A DNA stretch of 64,000 nucleotides, taken from contig CAZCUX010000009.1 of the NCBI GenBank assembly GCA_964502005.1, positions 1 to 64,000 on the forward strand, read 5' to 3'. The stretch is from CAJWOS01 sp964502005. GTDB lineage: Bacteria > Myxococcota_A > UBA796 > UBA2385. Made by a program: the position numbers and the translations under genes. This document shows positions 19,601-25,712 of this stretch, in pieces (within the stretch, counting starts at the first letter, position 1; each line of letters starts with the position of its first letter). Below the pieces are notes generated by a model, which was not told where the DNA came from, did no database searches, and saw only the letters and a list, made by a program, of their open reading frames with translations.

Positions 19601-19937
19601 CCATCACCTTGTCGTCGAGGCCGATCTGCATCGGCTCGGCGATGCGGAGCTCCTGCGTGAACCGGCGCGTCTCGACCACCAGCGCGTCCGACGCGCCCTG
19701 CGCGACGTAGGCGATCACCGGCAGCCCGCTCACCACCACGTCGGTGAGCTGGGTCGTGTCGGATGGCGTGACGCCCTCGACGGACCACACGTCCCCTTCG
19801 TGGCGGAGCAGGGTCTGGTCGCCGGAGCGTACCAGCGCGACCTCCTCCTCGCGGAGGGGGACGGGGTTGAATGGCCCACCCGTGGATTTCACCCGCAGCG
19901 TCGCGGCCACGCCGCCGCTGATCTCGGCGACCTTCAT
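16605..19937 (-). CDS. SF1 (UPF1/DNA2-like, AAA_11/AAA_12) helicase
   Basis: Predicted superfamily 1 helicase of 1110 aa. The N-terminal 400 residues are an unassigned beta-rich region. The helicase core shows Walker A GPPGTGKTKVI (near 450), Walker B VIVDEAARANP (near 776), motif III LVGDHRQLPHL (near 803), motif IV LNAQYRMHPELG (near 869), motif V GTVDAFQGKEFDVV (near 1022) and motif VI VAMSRQQ (near 1066). This set is diagnostic of UPF1/SMUBP2/DNA2-like enzymes that translocate 5'-3' on RNA or DNA. The ATG at 19937 has GGGAGG upstream and overlaps the kinase stop (ATGA). Longer frames upstream are rejected because they run through the kinase gene. Confidence 0.88.
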   Translation of the reverse strand: MKVAEISGGVAATLRVKSTGGPFNPVPLREEEVALVRSGDQTLLRHEGDVWSVEGVTPSDTTQLTDVVVSGLPVIAYVAQGASDALVVETRRFTQELRIAEPMQIGLDDKVMDDMRRGHKVGGTAADVAGWLEDRLFVAPAPGEPAELRRMVISGDARGRLDAFRIHGLKVAADVRRVDDKLRIERVVRGGKGNKPRLMLVYAPVSVVDATFAAELHGAVRTTLSQAVAGSDSYLRTWQDYHKLEREGVLRRARTFGALEYASCERRRDGGWRFHLRPIEDLTARLALLGEWARFELEAGEHAPMLDEDSSNATPTTKKSGPKVQRLSAAIVNVNDHKRFIDLAGPDEDDEQPKPPKSGVLYLSTGGDEARLKRRERAEEALRTGNCPLPQLGLLIEGRPAPAARRGRISVEGPKLKPVISEVFGADDPTPRQLEAIEIALNTPDVCLIQGPPGTGKTKVITAIERCLAVLADEGVEPSHRILVCAAQHDAVENVAQRTEVFGLPAVKVGRRRRGSDTGIDPAQVFVDERAEQLRARVRVPPEAERLSQARNIVLACVRTRSLPTEQASRIRDLVRVLDGLLPPDLRDKAVERAASLDRPVGLGDPEEAEKLIKAARGIRVDDGPFSDDGPVKARIALQRLAAVLTPDERGFLERCAAVEPESVPPWLAEGRPLRDALIDRLTQPAPAAEPRLDDDTQRLLLHILDAVDRRLATTRVGDESVLAAYLGDLESDPEGVRKALEHYTVVLAATLQQAAGNEMRRVRGIDEGQTTFESVIVDEAARANPLDLFIPLSMAKRRVVLVGDHRQLPHLLEPDVERQLAEGVDQGTVEKQNFDAVQASLFELLWTRLRALEQKDRIRRTVTLNAQYRMHPELGRYVSREFYEVHDDGTIESPCPADQFTHDLPDYVKQLEGKDVPCVAAWLDVPRDRGREVRGVSKSRPVEASAIAKEVHRLIDHDPRLTFGVIAFYSAQVDEIGQAMIEKGLTEPANNARGWRIAEEWSTTYNHEGKKVERLRIGTVDAFQGKEFDVVFLSVTRSNELPGASDEDQRRKFGHLMLENRLCVAMSRQQRMLVAVGDLAFVQAEDARKPLRALRAFTDLCGGQHGVVR

Positions 19938-21262
19938 GCGGACCTCCCGATCACCGCGACGCGCTGCGGCTTGTCCGGCTCCTCGAAGAACACCATCCAG
20001 CCGGTGGGCGGGATGATCCGCGCCCGAGCGGACACGTCGTGCCGCTCCTGTTCGGCCTTGCCGACCGGCGCGACCCAGGCGGTGCGGCCCGCGTGGGCGC
20101 GAACGGACACGCCGCGGTCGACCGGCGTGATCTCGACGTGGGGCGTCCGACCGGCGAGCCCGGTGATGCCCTCGGTGACGCGCCGGGAAAGGCGCAGTCC
20201 CTCGCTCGTCAGGGGAAGCTGGCCGAGGCGCAAGGCCCCTTCCACGAGCCCCTTGTCCGGTTGCCAGCGCGCGAGGCGGACGGGAGCGACCGGGGGGCGC
20301 GGCTCGTCGCACCATGGACACACCGCCTCGGTAACGAAGTAGGTGCCCGAGCACTCCCGGCACGCCACGGTCTGGTCGGCCGCCGCGTGGAGCCGGTCCA
20401 CCCATTCGGACACGCTCGTCCTGCGCTTCCGGTCAGTGAGCCCGTCCTCGAACGTCCTGCGCGCGAGCTCCATGAGCTTGCCGGCCAGCACGAGGTCGGC
20501 GGGCAGCCCGGTCGAGCAGCGGTTCCGGTCGTCGGTGCCGTGTCCGACCCACGGTAGCCGGCCTGCGAACGCCTCGTCCTCCTGCTCCGGCTCCCCGTCG
20601 TTCACGAGGTCGCCGATGAACGGATGGGTCAGCGTCAGCGTGTGCCAGACGAGCACGGCGAAGGCCCAGGCATCCGACAGCGATGTGCAGCCCGCCGCGC
20701 CGGCGACCACCTCGGGAGCGCCGTAGCCGGGCGTGTAGATCGCGCGTCGGGGGTCGGACTCGTGGCTCAGGTTGTCGAGGTCGATCAGCCATGCCTCGGT
20801 GGCGTGGACGGGCTCCGAGACGAACACGTTGTTGTGCGACACGTCGGCGTAGACGACGCCCCGCGCGTGCAGGCCGAGGAGCGCCTCGCCGGTGTGCGCC
20901 AACAGCCTGAGCCGCCGACGCAGCCCTCCGGTGTCGATGTGCCAGCGCAGCAGATCGGACCCCGGCGCCTCCATGAGCGCCTTGATCGACACCATGTCGC
21001 CCAGGAACTCGGCGACGTAGCCGACGTGGGGCGGCTTGAGGACCGCGATGGGCCTCGCGACGTGGAGTCCGGCCAAATCGAGCCGGCGCACGAACGCGAA
21101 CTGGCGGCGCAAGGCCTCGGCGTCGCTGCGGGGATTGAGGAGCTTGACGATGCGTCGGCCGCCTTCGGCCAGCCACACCTCGCCCTGGCCGCCCACCCCG
21201 ATCTTCTTCGAAAGGGTGTGGACCGCACCGGACTCGTCGATGACCTGCTGGATGGTGTTCAT
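19934..21262 (-). CDS. Ser/Thr protein kinase with C-terminal zinc ribbon (TerY-P triad kinase)
   Basis: Protein kinase of 442 aa. The glycine loop is GVGGQGEVW, the catalytic loop is YADVSHNN (Asp near residue 139, in place of HRD), and the metal loop is DLD rather than DFG; APE appears as GAPEV. A four-Cys ribbon follows (CREC near 300, CPWC near 317), then a beta-rich C-terminal domain. A kinase with a zinc ribbon next to PP2C and a TerY-like vWA protein is the TerY-P triad described from comparative genomics of tellurite-resistance-linked stress systems. The ATG at 21262 overlaps the phosphatase stop (ATGA); a GTG at 21271 is the alternative. It probably phosphorylates the vWA protein or another operon product. 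Confidence 0.85.
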   Translation of the reverse strand: MNTIQQVIDESGAVHTLSKKIGVGGQGEVWLAEGGRRIVKLLNPRSDAEALRRQFAFVRRLDLAGLHVARPIAVLKPPHVGYVAEFLGDMVSIKALMEAPGSDLLRWHIDTGGLRRRLRLLAHTGEALLGLHARGVVYADVSHNNVFVSEPVHATEAWLIDLDNLSHESDPRRAIYTPGYGAPEVVAGAAGCTSLSDAWAFAVLVWHTLTLTHPFIGDLVNDGEPEQEDEAFAGRLPWVGHGTDDRNRCSTGLPADLVLAGKLMELARRTFEDGLTDRKRRTSVSEWVDRLHAAADQTVACRECSGTYFVTEAVCPWCDEPRPPVAPVRLARWQPDKGLVEGALRLGQLPLTSEGLRLSRRVTEGITGLAGRTPHVEITPVDRGVSVRAHAGRTAWVAPVGKAEQERHDVSARARIIPPTGWMVFFEEPDKPQRVAVIGRSA

Positions 21263-21954
21263 GGCTTCCACATGATGAGGAGGGTCTTGTCGTCCTGATG
21301 GTGGGGCACGGGCCAGTTGCGGAGCTGGCGCGTGAGGGCGCGGCCCGGTCGCTGGAGGGGGCCGAGGTCGTCCACGACCCAGGCTGCGAGGTCGCCCAGG
21401 CGGTCGGGTTCGAGGTCCTCCGACACCCCGTCCGTCGCGAGCAGGAGTACTTCGCCAGCGGCCAGGGGCTCGACCAGCCCGAAGGACCAGTCAGTCAGAG
21501 TGTGGGGCGTCCCCAGCGCGAGGGTGAGCCCGAAGCCCTCGCTGCGGGTGGGGTGGACCGCGACCGTTCCTGCGGGCGAGCGGCGCGCGATCAGCCCGTC
21601 GCCGAGTTGAGCCAACGCGGCCCGGCCATGCCCGTCTTCCGCATAGACGAGACAGGTGGTCGCAGCGTCAACGGCCGGGACGTTACCGAGCCGCAGCCGC
21701 CAAGAGGCCTCGACAATCCGGACCAAATCCTCGACGGACCCGACTTGCGAGCGCTTCCACAGCCGCCACGCGTCACGAACGGCTAAAGTCGCAGCGCGGG
21801 CCCCCTCCCGAGAACGCGGGCGGCTGCCCATGCCGTCGCAGACAACCGCCAGCGACGCGCGGGCATCGGCGACCGCCAGCCACGCATCCTGGCAGGGCAG
21901 ACCGTCCCGCACGTGCAACGGGCCGCGCACGCTGCTGGCGACGACGCGGACCAC
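21259..21954 (-). CDS. PP2C-family protein phosphatase (TerY-P triad phosphatase)
   Basis: Metal-dependent phosphatase of 231 aa. It shows the PP2C landmarks VRGPLHVRDGLPCQDAW (N-terminal), VVCDGMGS (metal-binding Asp), LATDGVSED and DDKTLLI near the C-terminus. The GTG at 21954 shares its G with the TAG stop of the vWA gene, so the two are translated in tandem. The much longer open frame to 22365 lies inside the vWA gene and has no protein-like character. In the triad the phosphatase opposes the neighbouring kinase. It is small, with essentially only the catalytic domain and no membrane segment. Confidence 0.85.
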   Translation of the reverse strand: MVRVVASSVRGPLHVRDGLPCQDAWLAVADARASLAVVCDGMGSRPRSREGARAATLAVRDAWRLWKRSQVGSVEDLVRIVEASWRLRLGNVPAVDAATTCLVYAEDGHGRAALAQLGDGLIARRSPAGTVAVHPTRSEGFGLTLALGTPHTLTDWSFGLVEPLAAGEVLLLATDGVSEDLEPDRLGDLAAWVVDDLGPLQRPGRALTRQLRNWPVPHHQDDKTLLIMWKP

Positions 21955-22607
21955 TACAGGTCCCAGCCGTCGTTCGGCAGGCTCACCGGGGCGCTGTTCG
22001 GGTTGGCGCTCCGCGAGCGCGCCGACACGCTCATGGTGACGAGCTGGAAGAACTGGCGGATTTGGCGGGCCTCGTCGGCGCGGTACACGCGGGCCTCGGG
22101 GTCGGCCAGGAACGCCTGGAGGACCGTGTGGTCGGCGTCCGCGCCTATGGCGAGCGCCATGCGGAACGCCTTGCCGCCGCGTTCGCTGCCGAGGAGCGCT
22201 TGGAGCGGCTGCTGCCAGGTGTCGGTGGGCTGCCCGTCCGAGACAAGCACGATAGTCGGGCGATAGGCGCGTCCCGGTACAGTGGCCTTGTCCTCGACCA
22301 TCTGACGGGCAAGGTCGAAGGCTGCGCCCATCGGCGTGCCACCGCTCGCCCCAAGGTCGGTCCACGAGGCGTTGCGGGCCGGGCCGGGGGGTAGATGGAC
22401 GCGGGACTGTCCGCCGAAAGTGATGACGGAGACGTGGATCTCGGCGCGAAGGTCGGACTCGTCCTGAAATACCTCGATCATCTCGCGTACAGCGTGATTG
22501 AGGGCCTGGATTTTCCCGTCCACGCCCATGCTGCCTGACACGTCGGCGAGCAGGATGACGGGTAGCGGGCGGGCTGACTGGGTGGTAAAATCCTTGAGAC
22601 GACTCAT
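21954..22607 (-). CDS. TerY-like von Willebrand factor A domain protein
   Basis: A single vWA domain protein of 217 aa. The MIDAS motif is DVSGS (Asp22 in LLADVSGSMG), with supporting residues SGGTPMG and VLVSDGQPTD. It lacks a signal peptide, so it acts in the cytosol, probably as a metal-dependent docking protein. The position beside PP2C and the zinc-ribbon kinase identifies it as the TerY member of a TerY-P triad. The ATG at 22607 is preceded by AAGGAAG; the frame extending to 23084 overlaps the DUF4258-like gene and is rejected. Its leader shares the 11-mer GACGCAAAGGA with the leader of the preceding gene. Confidence 0.85.
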   Translation of the reverse strand: MSRLKDFTTQSARPLPVILLADVSGSMGVDGKIQALNHAVREMIEVFQDESDLRAEIHVSVITFGGQSRVHLPPGPARNASWTDLGASGGTPMGAAFDLARQMVEDKATVPGRAYRPTIVLVSDGQPTDTWQQPLQALLGSERGGKAFRMALAIGADADHTVLQAFLADPEARVYRADEARQIRQFFQLVTMSVSARSRSANPNSAPVSLPNDGWDL

Positions 22608-22717
22608 AGGGTGTACTTCCTTTGCGTCAGTGTGTGAAGAAGAATTGGGACGCCGGGCGCCATTACCAGACCTACGCAAGTCTTTGTTTTGTCGGCTGTG
22701 CGGTGTCTTCGCTAAGT

Positions 22718-22731
22718 GTTGGAGATCCAAC
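22718..22731. repeat. perfect palindrome GTTGGAGATCCAAC
   Basis: Six-base arms with a two-base centre lie in the 134-nt spacer between the DUF4258-like and vWA genes. It could be a short operator, or a small hairpin that tunes readthrough from the first cistron. There is no functional evidence. Confidence 0.4.
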
Positions 22732-22741
22732 GTGAGCCTAC

Positions 22742-23029
22742 TCATGCAACACGGCGCGTAGCGGCGCCGCGCAACGCATGCGGATTCCTGTTGCGATAAG
22801 CCGTAAGCACATAACCGTCGTTTGCGCAAACCACTTCGATGCCCTCCCAGCGTGTGAGGTCGAGACCGTGCTGAGCCTGAAACTGCACTTCGCGCCAGCC
22901 GAGGGTGTAGACGTCCGCACCCCGGATGGCGCGATGTTTGCCATATGAGATGACGAGCTCGATGGCGTAGGTCGGTATGCAGCGGGTGCGTGAGCGATAG
23001 TTGGCATGGTGGGTCAGCTTGGTGTTCAT
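22742..23029 (-). CDS. small DUF4258-like protein, first gene of the sigma54 operon
   Basis: A protein of 95 aa. The pattern (HANYRSRTR near the start, LVISYGK in the middle, VVCANDGYVLTAYRN near the end) resembles DUF4258, a small alpha/beta fold related to RelE/BrnT-type toxins. A toxin role is only a possibility because no antitoxin is adjacent. The ATG at 23029 has a strong AAAGGAG site seven bases away and lies about 50 nt downstream of the sigma54 promoter, so this is the promoter-proximal gene of the induced operon. Its tail (RGAATRRVA) is rich in basic residues. Confidence 0.65.
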   Translation of the reverse strand: MNTKLTHHANYRSRTRCIPTYAIELVISYGKHRAIRGADVYTLGWREVQFQAQHGLDLTRWEGIEVVCANDGYVLTAYRNRNPHALRGAATRRVA

Positions 23030-23036
23030 TGTGTTC

Positions 23037-23047
23037 TCCTTTGCGTC
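23037..23047 (-). promoter_or_regulatory. leader 11-mer GACGCAAAGGA (copy 1)
   Basis: This 11-base sequence includes the ribosome site of the DUF4258-like gene. It is repeated exactly at 22618-22628 ahead of the vWA gene. It may reflect duplication of a translation start region or a shared regulatory contact. Confidence 0.4.
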
Positions 23048-23079
23048 TCGCCTTCGAGGCATGGCGCGTAAACTCCCAC

Positions 23080-23095
23080 TTCAAGTTCCGTGCCA
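23080..23095 (-). promoter_or_regulatory. sigma54 (-24/-12) promoter
   Basis: On the minus strand the sequence reads TGGCACGGAACTTGAA. This matches the sigma54 consensus TGGCACG-N4-TTGCW at all key bases except the C of the -12 GC. GG and TG are correctly spaced. Transcription would begin near 23070, giving a leader of about 40 nt before the ATG at 23029. An RtcR-like sigma54 activator is encoded immediately upstream, and two upstream activator-like repeats lie 88-125 bp before the promoter. There is no other promoter-sized gap in the eight-gene operon, apart from 134 nt before the vWA gene. Confidence 0.82.
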
Positions 23096-23182
23096 GAGCC
23101 AGAACACCAGCGAAAAACGACGTCTATTTCTACCTTTCAAACAAATGTCGCAATGCGTCCCGCACCCCATTCAACCCCTTTT

Positions 23183-23220
23183 CGGTACGTTCATTCCGAT
23201 TCGCCGGCATGTTCGTTCCG
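23183..23220 (-). promoter_or_regulatory. candidate upstream activating sequence: two 16-bp repeats, 22 bp apart
   Basis: Two copies (minus strand CGGAACGAACATGCCG at 23205-23220 and CGGAATGAACGTACCG at 23183-23198) agree at 13 of 16 bases, all differences being transitions. Each has imperfect dyad ends, CGG and CCG. The centre-to-centre distance of 22 bp is two helical turns, so two activator dimers would bind the same DNA face. They lie 88-125 bp upstream of the -24 element, the usual place for sigma54 enhancers, and overlap the last codons of the activator gene. Confidence 0.7.
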
Positions 23221-24843
23221 GCGCCATTTACGCAGCGTCCTGTCACTAATTGAAACCAGTTTGCCCTCAGGTCGGCCGCTACGGCCAGCAAGTACCGCCA
23301 CCTCGTGACCGAACCAGCTCTTGAACTCCGCGATAAGCGCCTCCGGATCGAGTGGGCCGTCGTCCAGCAAAGCGGCGTCAATCGGAAGCCGGTCGGCAAA
23401 GGCCCGCGCGAGGGTGCGGGTCACGGCCCCCTCGGCGTCCGGCGCACCTCCGTCGAGCGCCTGGAGCGCGTAGTCCACTGCGTCGCGCACGGTCAGGGGG
23501 GCGTCGTCGTCGGCGCGGGCTGCTAGGAAGCGCCAGGCGACGCGGAACAGGTCGCGGACGTTGCCGGGCAGCGGGTGGGCGCGCAGGGCGCGGAGGAAGT
23601 GCGCGTTCTGCGCCTGGTTGAGCCGGGCGTAGCGGCAATCCGCGCCGGCCCTCGCCGCCGCCTTCTCCAGCACTGTCGGCCAAAGCCAGTCGAGCTCCTC
23701 GGGCACCTCGCGCAGCGGCGGGACCGTAAGCGTGAACGCGCGGATACGGTCGAGGAAGTCGGCGTCGAGCTGCTCACGGAGCGCGTCGGGCGGGAGGTTG
23801 GTCGCGGTGAGCAGGCGCAGACCGGTGCGCCTCACGTCGGCGCTGCCGAGGGGTTGGTACACGCCCTCCTCCAGCACCTTGATGAGCAACCGTTGGAGGT
23901 CCTTCGACACGTCGCCGATTTCGTCGAGGAAAAGCGTGTCGCCATTCGCGCGTTCGAGGAGGCCGCTGCGGTCCTTCTTCGCGTCGGTGAACGCCCCGGC
24001 GACGTAGCCGAACAGCTCGGCCCGCATCGTCTCGGGCGTGTACTGGCCGCACGGCACCGCCGGCCACGCGGTGTCGAGTTCTGGCCGTCGGAACGGGCTG
24101 CGGAACCGAATCCACGATGCGAGCGTGGTCTTGCCCGTGCCGCGCTCGCCGAGGATGAGCACCGGCACCTTGAGTCGCGCGACGCGCCGCGCGTCGTCGT
24201 ACAGGGCGCGGAGCCGCTGGGACTGGAACTGCCGCGGGTCCCATCGGACGCCCCGGTCGTGCTCCACCGATGACGCGGGGCGCGTCTCCTGCCAACGCTT
24301 GAAGAAGGTGTCTACGCCGAGGGACAGCGGCACCACGGCCGGGCGGCCCTTCCGCTCGTCTGCCCGGAAAGACTGCACGGCGGTGAACGGGGCCTCGATG
24401 AAACCCGTTTCGGCCATCAGCACCCACACGGTGTGCATGGCGGCGGTGCCGGGGGAAAGGTGGACGACAAGCTCGCGCCCCCGGAACTGGCGACGCAGAC
24501 GAGGAAGCAGGGTCCGCAGCCAGTCGTAGATCGCCGCGTGGTCCGTCGGGTCGTCGTGAACCCAAGTGTGCGGGTGAAGCTGGACGGTGGGCAAGCGCTC
24601 GGCCAGCGCGGCGACCAGTTCGCCGTAGATGCGGTCGTGCATCGCGGCCTCGGACCCCGCCTGCCGGAGCACCACCACGTCGGTGATGCGGTTCGCGTAG
24701 GGCGAGGTCGGGTCCGTCAGCAGAGTGAGGGTCGGACCTGGAACCGGTCCGTCGGGTGTCTCGCGGCACGGTCCGCCGCTCTTGACCCGCTCGTAGGGGT
24801 CGTTGCGGGTCGCGAGCCAAGTCAGGAGGACGGGGCCAGTCAT
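23191..24843 (-). CDS. RtcR-like sigma54 activator with N-terminal CARF domain
   Basis: A protein of 550 aa. The N-terminal 190 residues resemble the RtcR CARF domain, with VVHLSPGTAAMHTVWVLMAE matching the RtcR HITTGT region. The central AAA+ domain has Walker A GERGTGKTT (near 231), FGYVAGAFTDAKK (near 282; a GAFTDA variant of the sigma54-contacting GAFTGA loop) and Walker B TLFLDEIGD. The C-terminus ends in a helix-turn-helix-like ISDRTLRKWRRN. RtcR senses RNA-derived ligands through CARF and activates RNA-repair operons. No rtcA/rtcB is present here; the target is the sigma54 operon directly downstream. The ATG at 24843 overlaps the jetD stop (ATGA), so it is translated with the Wadjet operon. 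Confidence 0.88.
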   Translation of the reverse strand: MTGPVLLTWLATRNDPYERVKSGGPCRETPDGPVPGPTLTLLTDPTSPYANRITDVVVLRQAGSEAAMHDRIYGELVAALAERLPTVQLHPHTWVHDDPTDHAAIYDWLRTLLPRLRRQFRGRELVVHLSPGTAAMHTVWVLMAETGFIEAPFTAVQSFRADERKGRPAVVPLSLGVDTFFKRWQETRPASSVEHDRGVRWDPRQFQSQRLRALYDDARRVARLKVPVLILGERGTGKTTLASWIRFRSPFRRPELDTAWPAVPCGQYTPETMRAELFGYVAGAFTDAKKDRSGLLERANGDTLFLDEIGDVSKDLQRLLIKVLEEGVYQPLGSADVRRTGLRLLTATNLPPDALREQLDADFLDRIRAFTLTVPPLREVPEELDWLWPTVLEKAAARAGADCRYARLNQAQNAHFLRALRAHPLPGNVRDLFRVAWRFLAARADDDAPLTVRDAVDYALQALDGGAPDAEGAVTRTLARAFADRLPIDAALLDDGPLDPEALIAEFKSWFGHEVAVLAGRSGRPEGKLVSISDRTLRKWRRNEHAGESE

Positions 24844-25712
24844 AGTGGCCCCCTATCTATTACCTCATCCTCCATTGGGATGAGCAGGGCCTCCTGCTCG
24901 AGTGCCAAGCCATGCCGGTCCATTGCGTCCAACACAGCGCCAACTTCGGCATTGCCCTGCCGTCGCACGCGCTCCAAAACACTAACCGACTTGGCTAGGA
25001 GATGTGGATTGCCGAAGCGAACCAGTCTCTGCTCGAAGTCATCGGGCACGAACAACCGCGCCCGCCCTGGCAGTGCAGCCGCGACGCGACTGTACTCATC
25101 GAGCCCGACAGGATCGTAATCGCCAGCATGAATGACCTCAACGGCAGGCATCTCCGCCAACCAGTCGAGCAGCTTCCCGTCGACCCTTCCCGCCGTCCAG
25201 AGGGCGGCATCGGCTCCCGGTGCCAGCGTCTCCGCGTGGAGGAAGACCTCGAAATTCTCCACGAGCACGAGAGTGCCTTCAAACTTCCAGGTGGGAGCGG
25301 ACTCGACCAACACTCCGGCAAGACCGAATTGCCGCGTCAGGTCTGCCAATGGCAGGACCTCGTCGCCACGCGTGAGCTTCGCAGACCCGAATCCCCGCAG
25401 GAACACCGCACGCCCGGCCAGCGCCTTGCCACCTTTCGAGTCCCGGAACGTGGCCACTGCCGCCGCACGTTCGGGAAGAGCATTGCCCGCGCCTTCCAAG
25501 CCCGAGGGGTACTGCGACTTCACCCAGTCGACCAGCGCCGTGCGGTCCTCGACCACGACGCGCCTTCCCGCTCCGGCCCTCTCCTCGCGGAGCACCCCGA
25601 AGTCGAACAGGGCCTGGAGGGACCGCCGCATCGATCGGCTGAGGGCCGAGCTGGCGACCGCTCCATCCCGAAGCAGCGCGACCAGCCGACCCGCGAGCGC
25701 ATCAACCGGCAT
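24840..25712 (-). CDS. jetD: Wadjet nuclease subunit JetD (DUF2220/Toprim)
   Basis: A protein of 290 aa. The Toprim-like core shows an acidic residue in LVLVENFEVF (Glu near 151) and the DxD pair in HAGDYDPVGLDEYSR (near 199), which bind the metals for DNA cleavage. An N-terminal winged-helix-like part precedes it. In Wadjet, JetABC is an SMC loop-extruding complex that recognises small circular DNA, and JetD cuts it. It is shorter than the roughly 390 aa usual for type I JetD, so the arm is reduced or the subtype differs. The start overlaps the jetC end by 11 bp and the stop overlaps the sigma54 activator gene. Confidence 0.85.
   Translation of the reverse strand: MPVDALAGRLVALLRDGAVASSALSRSMRRSLQALFDFGVLREERAGAGRRVVVEDRTALVDWVKSQYPSGLEGAGNALPERAAAVATFRDSKGGKALAGRAVFLRGFGSAKLTRGDEVLPLADLTRQFGLAGVLVESAPTWKFEGTLVLVENFEVFLHAETLAPGADAALWTAGRVDGKLLDWLAEMPAVEVIHAGDYDPVGLDEYSRVAAALPGRARLFVPDDFEQRLVRFGNPHLLAKSVSVLERVRRQGNAEVGAVLDAMDRHGLALEQEALLIPMEDEVIDRGPL

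Noticed and set aside
23191..24843. GAFTDA instead of GAFTGA as a loss-of-function change in the CARF-sigma54 activator
   Set aside because: GAFTDA variants occur in other NtrC-type activators, so this is not evidence of inactivity.
24840..25712. JetD as a topoisomerase VI subunit
   Set aside because: Toprim residues are shared, but the adjacent jetA, jetB and jetC genes and the short length fit Wadjet.
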